A DNA stretch of 12,963 nucleotides from positions 1 to 12,963 of the forward strand of contig JAOPWF010000423.1 of assembly GCA_025965815.1 (NCBI GenBank), in the 5' to 3' direction. Below are positions 7,422-12,963 of the stretch, piece after piece (position 1 is the stretch's first letter; every line of letters begins with the position of its first letter). A program made the translations under genes and the position numbers. This DNA comes from Mycobacterium sp. (GTDB taxonomy: Bacteria > Actinomycetota > Actinomycetes > Mycobacteriales > Mycobacteriaceae). Below the pieces are notes generated by a model. That model was not told the DNA's origin. It ran no database searches and was given only the letters and a program-made list of their open reading frames with translations.

Positions 7422-7833
7422 TTGGAGCTGACTGTTGAACTGACGCAAGAGGTCTCCAGCAGGCTCGAATCCGATCATTACTGCTGGCTGACTACGGTGG
7501 CGAAGTCTGGCAGCCGCTCCCCCGGTTGGTGTGGTTCTACTTCGATGGCACCGACCTGACGGTGTACAGCGTGCCGACGGCCGCCAAGGTCAAGCACATC
7601 CGGAATCATCCGCAGGTGAGCCTGAACCTGGATTCGGATGGCAACGGGGGCGGCATCGTGGTGGTTGGCGGAACCGCAGCTGTCGACTCCGAAGGTGTGG
7701 ATCCGCACGACGACGGGCCGTACTGGGCGAAGTACGGCGACGTCGTCGCCAAGTTCGGCATGGACGAGGCGATGGCGGCCTACAGCACAAGGATCAAGAT
7801 CACACCGACGAGGGTGTGGACGAGCCGAGCTAG
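7422..7833 (+). pseudogene. PPOX-class F420-dependent-type oxidoreductase (Rv3369-like), frameshifted
   Basis: The family is a split-barrel flavin/F420 fold. The N-terminal part, ELTQEVSSRLESDHYCWLTTVAKSG (ending near 7510), is in one frame. The continuation, QPLPRLVWFYFDGTDLTVYS through TRIKITPTRVWTS (7511 to about 7824), is in the -1 frame. One missing base after 7510 (GG_ CAG) would rejoin them. After VWTS that frame runs into a basic, cysteine-containing tail to 7924 that overlaps the dnaE2 stop. A second one-base loss near 7824 would instead give a family-like end, P-S-stop at 7833, for about 137 residues. The start is uncertain. TTG at 7422 is the only in-frame start nearby, and a TACATT hexamer overlaps it. 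The gene may be a true pseudogene or a sequence error. The barrel motifs are intact on both sides of the break. Confidence 0.75.
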
Positions 7834-7920
7834 TCGCCGCCGAAAGTGCATTCCACGACGCAATTGCGGCGTGTCGCGTCGCCAGTTGCACTGTCCGCAG
7901 GCGGCGAACGAGCGAGCTAC

Positions 7921-10900
7921 CTAGCGGAAGTCCCGCGAACGGGAGGCCACCCGCAGGTCGATGGGTGCCAGCCGGTCGGCTACCAGCGTCACCGCCCCGG
8001 TCGCGTTCTGCACGATGCCGCGGATGACCAGCGCCGACGCCGTCTGCGCCAGCCTGCGGTGCCGGCCCCACACGCCCGGCGAACACAGGATGTTCACCAT
8101 CCCGGTCTCGTCCTCCAGATTCATGAACGTCACCCCCTGCGCGGTCGCCGGGCGCTGCCGATGCGTCACCGCCCCGGCGACCAGCACGCGGGTGCCGTCG
8201 GGAACCGACAGCAGCCGGTCGGCCGGAATCACCCCCATGGCGTCGAGGTCCGCCCGCAGGAACTGGGTCGGATAACTGTCCGGCGAAATGCCGGTCGCCC
8301 ACACGTCGGCGGCGGTCAGTTCCAATTCGCTCATTCCCGGCAGCGCCGGAACATGGGACGACGACCCCACCCCCGGCAGCCGATCGGGCCGCTGGGTTGC
8401 GGCCGCGCCCGCCGCCCACAACGCCTCGCGACGCGAGATGTCGAAGCAGCCCAGCGCCCCGGCGGTCGCGAGCGCCTCGGTCTGCGGCACGCTCAGTTGC
8501 AATCGCCCGGTTAGATCGAGCAGGGAGATGAACGGCCCGTTGGCCTTTCGCTCCTCGACCAGCCGCTCGGCCAGCTCGTCGCCGATGTGCCGGACGCTGC
8601 CCAGCCCCAGCCGCACCTCCAGCCCGTCGTTCTCCAGCGTGGCGTGCGCAAGGCTGGCGTTGACGTCCGGACCGTGCACCGCCACCCCGTGCCTGCGGGC
8701 GTCGGCCACCAGCGACTGCGGCGAGTAGAAGCCCATCGGCTGCGCCCGCAACAGGGCAGCACAGAACGCCGCCGGATGGTGCAGCTTGATCCACGACGAA
8801 TAGAACACCAGCGACGCGAAACTGAGCGCATGGCTTTCCGGGAAGCCGAAATTGGCGAAGGCTTCCAGCTTTTCGTAGACCCGGTCGGCCAGGGCGCCGG
8901 TGATCCCGTGCCGTTGGCGCATGCCGTCGTAGAACCGGCCACGCAGCCGTCGCATCTTCTCCGCCGAGCGTTTGGACCCCATGGCGCGGCGCAGTTGGTC
9001 GGCCTCGGCGGCGGAAAAGCCGGCGCAGTCCACGGCGAGCTGCATCAGCTGTTCCTGAAACAGCGGCACTCCCAACGTTTTCCGCAACGCGGGCTCCATC
9101 GATGGATGGTCGTAGACGACGGGGTCAAGACCGTTGCGCCGCCGGATGTACGGATGCACCGACCCGCCCTGGATTGGGCCGGGACGGATCAACGCGACCT
9201 CCACCACCAGGTCGTAGAACACCCGCGGTTTGAGCCTGGGCAGCGTGGCCATCTGCGCGCGGGACTCCACCTGGAACACCCCGACACTGTCGGCGCGCTG
9301 CAGCATTTCATACACCGCGGCCTCGCTCAGGTTGATGGTGGCGAGGTCCACCTCGATACCCTTGTGCTCTTTCAGCAGGTCGATGGCGTAGTGCAGCGCC
9401 GACAGCATGCCCAGCCCCAGCAGGTCGAACTTCACCAGACCTATTGCCGCACAGTCGTCCTTGTCCCACTGCAGGACACTGCGGTTCTCCATCCGCGCCC
9501 ACTCCACCGGACACACGTCGGCGATCGGCCGGTCACAGATCACCATGCCGCCCGAGTGGATGCCCATATGCCGGGGCAGGTTCTTGATCTGCAGCGCCAG
9601 GTCGATCACCGGTTCGGGAATGTCCTCGACGTCGGGTGAGTCGGCCAGTCCGTTCCACCGGCTGATCTGCTTGCTCCACGCGTCCTGCTGTCCCTGGGCG
9701 AAGCCGAGCGCACGGGCCATGTCGCGCACCGCGATTCGTCCTCGGTAGGTGATGACGTTGGCGACCTGCGCGGCGTAGTCACGGCCGTAGCGGTCGTAGA
9801 CGTACTGGATCGCCTTCTCCCGCAGGTCGGATTCGATGTCGATGTCGATATCCGGTGGCCCGTCCCGCGCCGGAGAGAGGAACCGTTCGAACAGCAGCTC
9901 GTTGGCCACCGGATCCACCGCGGTGACGCCGAGGGCGTAGCAGACCGCAGAGTTGGCCGCCGATCCCCTGCCCTGGCACAGGATTCCGTTTTCCCGGCAG
10001 AACCGGGTGATGTCGTGCACCACTAGGAAGTAGCCCGGAAACTGTAGCTGCGCGATCACCGAGAGCTCATGCTCGATCTGCGCGTACGCCTGTGGTGCCC
10101 GCTCCGGCGGCCCGTAGCGGCGCAGCGCACCCACCATCACCAACTCACGCAGCCAGCTGTCCTCGGTGTACCCGGCCGGGACGTCGAACGGCGGCAGTTG
10201 CGGAGCGATGAGCTGCAGCCCGAAGGCGCACTGCTCGCCGAGTTCGGCGGCGGCGTGCACCACCTCGGGGACCCCCGCGAACAGCCGCGCCATCTCCTCC
10301 CCCGACCGCAGGTGCGAACCACCCAGTGGCGCAAGCCAACCCGCGCCGGAATCCAGCGACTGCCGCGCCCGCACGGCACCCATGGCCATCGCCAGCCGTC
10401 CCCGCGACGGTTCGGCGAAGTGCGCCGCCGTGGTGGCGACCAAACCGACGCCGAAGCGAGGCGCCAGATCGGCCAGCACGGCGTTGCGTTCGTCGTCGAG
10501 CGGATGGCCGTGCCGGGTCAGTTCGATGCTGACCCGGTCGCGGCCGAACCGGTCCACCAGGTCGGCCAGTGCCGCGGCGGCCGCGTCCGGACCGCCGGTG
10601 GCCAGCGCGTGTCGCACGTGACCCTTGCGGCACCCGGTCAAGATGTGCCAGTGTCCGTCTGCCGCCTCGGTGAGGGTGTCGAAGTCGAAGCGCGGCTTGC
10701 CTTTTTCGCCGCCGGCCAGGTGCGCGGCCGCCAACTCGCGGGACAGCCGTCGATACCCCTCCGGACCACGGGCCAGCACTAGCAGGTGTGGTCCCGGCGG
10801 GTCGGGTTCGTCGGTGCGTGCGCCCGTACCCAACGACAGTTCGGCGCCGAACACCGTGGAGATGTCCAACTCCTTGGCGGCCTCGGCGAATCGCACCACG

Positions 10901-11229
10901 CCGTACAGGCCGTTGTGGTCGGTCAGTGCGATCGCCCGCAGGTCGAGCCGTGCGGCTTCCTCGACGAGTTCCTCCGGGGTGCTGGCGCCGTCGAGAAAGC
11001 TGTACGCCGAATGCGCGTGCAACTCGGCGTAGGGAACAGCCGACCGCGACCGGCCGGCAGCCTTAGATGGTGAGTCGGGCGCCTGGTACTCGAGGCGTTT
11101 GCGTGACCAGGCCGGACTGTCGCCGCCGTCCCCGGCCGGCTCTGCCATCGGCACACCGGCGCGGCGGGGCTTGCTGTTGAGCACCCGCTCCATTTCCGCC
11201 CAGGTCGGGGGCCCGTCATGCCAACCCAT
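7921..11229 (-). CDS. dnaE2: DnaE2, error-prone DNA polymerase III alpha-type subunit
   Basis: This C-family polymerase of 1102 residues performs DNA-damage-induced mutagenic translesion synthesis, acting in mycobacteria with ImuA' and ImuB (not in this window). An N-terminal PHP domain opens at AELHAHSAYSFLDG (residues about 68-81). The palm has GRGSAANS (about 420-427), catalytic aspartates in PDIDIDIE (about 460-464) and a third in KFDLLGLG (about 602). HMGIHSGGMVI, a conserved fingers element, is near 554-564. The C-terminus holds a helix-hairpin-helix region and an OB fold (TRVLVAGAVTHRQRP, then GMVNILCSPGVW). Length is normal for DnaE2 and shorter than DnaE1. The frame extends to 11307, but that would put the SOS box inside the coding sequence and overlap the SDR gene. 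ATG at 11229 follows the SOS box and a -10 hexamer, so it is the better start. Confidence 0.95.
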   Translation of the reverse strand: MGWHDGPPTWAEMERVLNSKPRRAGVPMAEPAGDGGDSPAWSRKRLEYQAPDSPSKAAGRSRSAVPYAELHAHSAYSFLDGASTPEELVEEAARLDLRAIALTDHNGLYGVVRFAEAAKELDISTVFGAELSLGTGARTDEPDPPGPHLLVLARGPEGYRRLSRELAAAHLAGGEKGKPRFDFDTLTEAADGHWHILTGCRKGHVRHALATGGPDAAAAALADLVDRFGRDRVSIELTRHGHPLDDERNAVLADLAPRFGVGLVATTAAHFAEPSRGRLAMAMGAVRARQSLDSGAGWLAPLGGSHLRSGEEMARLFAGVPEVVHAAAELGEQCAFGLQLIAPQLPPFDVPAGYTEDSWLRELVMVGALRRYGPPERAPQAYAQIEHELSVIAQLQFPGYFLVVHDITRFCRENGILCQGRGSAANSAVCYALGVTAVDPVANELLFERFLSPARDGPPDIDIDIESDLREKAIQYVYDRYGRDYAAQVANVITYRGRIAVRDMARALGFAQGQQDAWSKQISRWNGLADSPDVEDIPEPVIDLALQIKNLPRHMGIHSGGMVICDRPIADVCPVEWARMENRSVLQWDKDDCAAIGLVKFDLLGLGMLSALHYAIDLLKEHKGIEVDLATINLSEAAVYEMLQRADSVGVFQVESRAQMATLPRLKPRVFYDLVVEVALIRPGPIQGGSVHPYIRRRNGLDPVVYDHPSMEPALRKTLGVPLFQEQLMQLAVDCAGFSAAEADQLRRAMGSKRSAEKMRRLRGRFYDGMRQRHGITGALADRVYEKLEAFANFGFPESHALSFASLVFYSSWIKLHHPAAFCAALLRAQPMGFYSPQSLVADARRHGVAVHGPDVNASLAHATLENDGLEVRLGLGSVRHIGDELAERLVEERKANGPFISLLDLTGRLQLSVPQTEALATAGALGCFDISRREALWAAGAAATQRPDRLPGVGSSSHVPALPGMSELELTAADVWATGISPDSYPTQFLRADLDAMGVIPADRLLSVPDGTRVLVAGAVTHRQRPATAQGVTFMNLEDETGMVNILCSPGVWGRHRRLAQTASALVIRGIVQNATGAVTLVADRLAPIDLRVASRSRDFR

Positions 11230-11236
11230 ACCCAGC

Positions 11237-11242
11237 AGTGTA
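11237..11242 (-). promoter_or_regulatory. -10 hexamer of dnaE2
   Basis: TACACT on the minus strand abuts the SOS box and lies 7 nt before the ATG at 11229. Transcription would start at the initiation codon, giving a leaderless mRNA. No Shine-Dalgarno is visible in the 7-nt spacer (GCTGGGT), which supports this. Confidence 0.65.
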
Positions 11243-11258
11243 TCGAACATGCGTTCGA
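11243..11258. promoter_or_regulatory. SOS box (LexA operator) controlling dnaE2
   Basis: TCGAACATGCGTTCGA is a perfect 16-bp palindrome matching the mycobacterial and Gram-positive SOS box TCGAAC-N4-GTTCGA. It sits directly upstream of the dnaE2 -10 hexamer, where bound LexA would occlude RNA polymerase. dnaE2 is a known LexA target in mycobacteria. The box lies 35 bases before the GTG of the divergent dehydrogenase, so it may affect that promoter too. Confidence 0.93.
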
Positions 11259-11280
11259 TGTAGCCAGTACCGCGTCTACG

Positions 11281-11286
11281 TAGGCT
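11281..11286 (+). promoter_or_regulatory. -10 hexamer of the dehydrogenase gene
   Basis: TAGGCT fits TANNNT and lies 7 nt before the GTG at 11294, so the transcript is probably leaderless. The spacer CGAAAGC holds no real ribosome binding site. The SOS box spans about -51 to -36 relative to this inferred start. Confidence 0.55.
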
Positions 11287-11293
11287 CGAAAGC

Positions 11294-12064
11294 GTGATAT
11301 CTACCAACCGACTTGATCAGACAGTGGCCCTGGTGACCGGGGCCAGCAGCGGTATCGGAGCGGCGACGGCCCTGGCCCTGGCCGCCGAAGGAGCCGCGGT
11401 CGCGGTTCTGGCGCGACGCAAGGACCGGCTCGAGAATCTCAGGGACCGCATCGTCGCGGCGGGCGGGACCGCACTGGCGGTCGAGGCCGACATCACCGAG
11501 CAGGAGCGGGCGGCCGCGGCGGTGGAGGAGGTGGTTTCCGAGCTCGGCCGGCTGGACACCGTCGTGAACAACGCCGGCCTGATGCATATCGGTCCGGCCA
11601 GCGAGGCCCTCACCGACGAGTGGGACCAGATGCTGTCGGTCAACGTCCAGGGTCTGCTGTATGTCACCCGCGCCGCATTGCCGCATCTGATCCGTGCCGC
11701 CGCCGATTCCCCGCGGGGCGTGGCGGATCTGGTCAACATCAGTTCCACCGCGGGCCGGGTCGCCCGTCCGGGCAACGCCGTCTACAGCCTGACGAAGTTC
11801 GGGGTGAACGCATTTTCCGAAGCCGTCCGGCAGGAGGTTCTCGGCCAGCACGTTAGGGTCAGCGTGGTCGAACCCGGAACCGTCGACACCGAGATCACCA
11901 CCCACCTCCGGCCCGAATCCCGCGACTCCATCGACAGCCGGACCGAAGGCATGGCGAAGCTGGAGCCCGACGACATCGCCGAGGCGGTCACCTTCATCGT
12001 GACGCGCAATCGTCGTGTCGCGGTCAACGAAGTGCTGATCCGCGCCGCCGAGCAGACCTGGTAG
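11294..12064 (+). CDS. Classical short-chain dehydrogenase/reductase, NADP-type
   Basis: This 256-residue classical SDR with a Rossmann fold is expected to be a cytosolic NAD(P)(H)-dependent oxidoreductase. The cofactor motif TGASSGIG is at residues 15-22. Arg41-Arg42 after the second strand favour NADP(H). NNAG is at 92-95. The catalytic tetrad is complete: Asn117, Ser151 (in ISSTAG), Tyr164 and Lys168 (YSLTK). PGTVDTEI after the sixth strand is the usual cofactor loop. The overall look is of the YdfG/clavaldehyde-dehydrogenase-like group acting on small hydroxy or carbonyl substrates; the true substrate is not readable. The GTG start is supported by a -10 hexamer 7 nt upstream. It diverges from dnaE2 with 64 bases between the chosen starts. 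The next gene begins 83 bases after its stop. Confidence 0.92.
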   Translation: MISTNRLDQTVALVTGASSGIGAATALALAAEGAAVAVLARRKDRLENLRDRIVAAGGTALAVEADITEQERAAAAVEEVVSELGRLDTVVNNAGLMHIGPASEALTDEWDQMLSVNVQGLLYVTRAALPHLIRAAADSPRGVADLVNISSTAGRVARPGNAVYSLTKFGVNAFSEAVRQEVLGQHVRVSVVEPGTVDTEITTHLRPESRDSIDSRTEGMAKLEPDDIAEAVTFIVTRNRRVAVNEVLIRAAEQTW

Positions 12065-12137
12065 CGATCGCCGGTTCTGGGTATCCGCAGGGACAAGCGC
12101 CGACACCGCTGCGCACCCATCCGAACCGGGTTCGAAC

Positions 12138-12141
12138 GGAG
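12138..12141 (+). promoter_or_regulatory. Ribosome binding site of the phosphoribosyltransferase-fusion gene
   Basis: GGAG lies 6 nt before the ATG at 12148 and fixes the start of this open frame, which runs off the window. In contrast to the leaderless starts nearby, this gene has a normal leader, so it either has its own promoter in 12065-12137 or is read through from the dehydrogenase gene. Confidence 0.6.
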
Positions 12142-12147
12142 TACGCC

Positions 12148-12963
12148 ATGACTCAGACAACGACGCATACCTCCAAGCGGGTGTTCCGCGACCGCCGTGA
12201 AGCCGGCCGCGTTCTGGGCCGCCTGTTACAGGCTTACCGCGGCAAGCCCGACGTCGTCGTCCTGGGACTGCCCCGGGGCGGCGTTCCCGTCGCGTGGGTG
12301 GTGGCGGCCGCACTCGGCGCACCGCTCGACGCCTTTGTGGTCCGCAAGCTCGGTGCGCCCGGCCGCGAGGAATTCGCGGTGGGGGCATTGGCCTTCGGTG
12401 GTCGCGTCGTGGTCAACGACGACGTGCTGCGCGCACTGAAGATCACCCCGGAGCAACTGCGTGAAGTCGCCGAGCGCGAGGGCCGGGAGCTGATTCGGCG
12501 CGAGGCGTCCTACCGCGGCGGCCGGCCACCGGTCGACGTCACCGGCAAGACCGTGATCCTCGTCGACGACGGCCTGGCGACGGGGGCCAGCATGCTTGCC
12601 GCGGTGCAGGCACTTCGCGATTCCGAACCGGCGGAGATCGTCATCGGCGTACCGGCGGCTCCCGAATCCACCTGGCGGGAGTTCATCGGACTCGTCGACG
12701 ACGTGGTCTGCGCGTCCATGCCGCACCCGTTCCTGGCGGTCGGCGAGTCCTACTGGGATTTCAGCCAAGTCAGCGACGAGGAGGTCCGCGAGCTGCTCGC
12801 CACCTCGACCGCGCCGGTAGCCGTAGTCGAGGAGAGCCCGGCCGATCAGGTCGGCCGCGTCGCCGTCGACGCGCCCGACGGCGTTCCGTCCCGCGAGGTG
12901 CTGGACAAGCTGATCGGCAGCGCCCGGGTCGTGCTGATCGGCGAGAGTTCGCACGGCACGCAC
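12148..12963 (+). CDS. Phosphoribosyltransferase / erythromycin-esterase-like fusion protein (3' truncated by window)
   Basis: The frame is open from ATG 12148 to the window end (272 residues visible). Residues about 10-215 form a type I phosphoribosyltransferase domain. [13 protein letters not shown] (37-49) is the N-terminal loop, and [14 protein letters not shown] (136-149) is the PRPP-binding motif with its acidic pair. Near residue 244 a second domain begins, [20 protein letters not shown], ending the window at GESSHGTH. This is the opening signature of the erythromycin esterase/EreA-like family, including its first conserved histidine. The same two-domain order occurs in M. tuberculosis Rv2030c, a dormancy (DosR) regulon gene of unknown activity. 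No clear DosR box was found here. Whether the esterase domain acts on macrolides cannot be told; most chromosomal homologues have no shown resistance role. An 83-base spacer separates it from the dehydrogenase. Confidence 0.88.
   Translation, partial: MTQTTTHTSKRVFRDRREAGRVLGRLLQAYRGKPDVVVLGLPRGGVPVAWVVAAALGAPLDAFVVRKLGAPGREEFAVGALAFGGRVVVNDDVLRALKITPEQLREVAEREGRELIRREASYRGGRPPVDVTGKTVILVDDGLATGASMLAAVQALRDSEPAEIVIGVPAAPESTWREFIGLVDDVVCASMPHPFLAVGESYWDFSQVSDEEVRELLATSTAPVAVVEESPADQVGRVAVDAPDGVPSREVLDKLIGSARVVLIGESSHGTH

Noticed and set aside
7834..7920. GC-rich short dyads between the PPOX remnant and dnaE2 as a bidirectional terminator
   Set aside because: Only very short stems (for example GCAATTGC) can be drawn and none has a U-tract.
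7526..7924. PPOX gene as an intact 132-residue protein starting at TTG 7526
   Set aside because: It would lack the N-terminal helix and first strand, which are clearly encoded just upstream in another frame. It would also end in a non-family basic tail.
7478..8794. 438-codon minus-strand open frame overlapping dnaE2 and the PPOX gene
   Set aside because: The Arg/Gly/Ala-rich translation is typical of an out-of-frame shadow, and the DnaE2 frame here is clearly the real one.
11230..11307. N-terminal extension of DnaE2 to ATG 11307
   Set aside because: It would place the LexA operator and -10 hexamer inside the coding region and overlap the SDR start. The ATG at 11229 fits better.
12090..12101. 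GGGACAAGCGCC as a DosR-type half site
   Set aside because: Only the GGGAC core fits; the second half does not match, so support is too weak despite the Rv2030c-like gene.
12121..12137. CGAAC-CGG-GTTCG palindrome upstream of the fusion gene, resembling an SOS box
   Set aside because: The spacer is 3 instead of 4 bases, so the half-sites are out of register for LexA.
11276..12388. 370-codon minus-strand open frame opposite the dehydrogenase
   Set aside because: The opposite strand encodes a complete SDR with all catalytic residues. The antisense product has no motif.

Overview
The window is GC-rich, coding-dense DNA that reads as a Mycobacterium/Mycolicibacterium chromosome. The signs are a complete mfpA-type conservon, a DnaE2 mutasome polymerase behind a perfect mycobacterial SOS box, a TrmL-type SpoU methylase, a nitroreductase and an F420/PPOX-family gene. 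This set and order resemble the Rv3361c-Rv3370c stretch of M. tuberculosis as I remember it. The flanks differ: there is an FHA/ABC-type exporter on the left, and an SDR plus a Rv2030c-like gene on the right. That suggests an environmental relative, not the M. tuberculosis complex.

Layout. 1-1002 (+) is the C-terminal half of an Rv1747-like ABC exporter, cut by the window edge. 1182-6044 (-) is one tightly packed operon, read right to left: histidine-kinase-like membrane sensor, roadblock/LC7 protein, DUF742 protein, Ras-like GTPase (MfpB type) and the pentapeptide gyrase-binding protein MfpA. Junctions are a 4-base ATGA overlap, 6 nt, a 20-base overlap and 3 nt. 6284-6748 (+) is trmL/spoU, diverging from the conservon. 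6762-7406 (-) is an FMN nitroreductase that converges on trmL. 7422-7833 (+) is an Rv3369-like PPOX/F420 gene that is frameshifted here. 7921-11229 (-) is dnaE2. 11294-12064 (+) is a short-chain dehydrogenase diverging from dnaE2. 12148-12963 (+) is the start of a phosphoribosyltransferase/erythromycin-esterase fusion cut by the window edge; it is an open frame with no stop inside the window.

How it works together. The conservon resembles a bacterial analogue of a GPCR/G-protein relay: membrane sensor, roadblock and DUF742 adaptors, a GTPase, and MfpA as output acting on DNA gyrase. About 1.9 kb further on lies the SOS-regulated error-prone polymerase, so the region holds two separate routes to surviving DNA or quinolone stress. 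I see no direct sequence link between them. The dnaE2/SDR intergenic region is the best regulatory site. It has a perfect 16-bp SOS palindrome, and each of the two divergent genes has a -10 hexamer 7 nt before its start codon, which fits leaderless transcription.

I found no tRNA, rRNA, CRISPR, insertion sequence or convincing intrinsic terminator. No gene-free stretch exceeds 300 bases. The longest are 6045-6283 (divergent promoter region) and 1003-1181 (convergent spacer).
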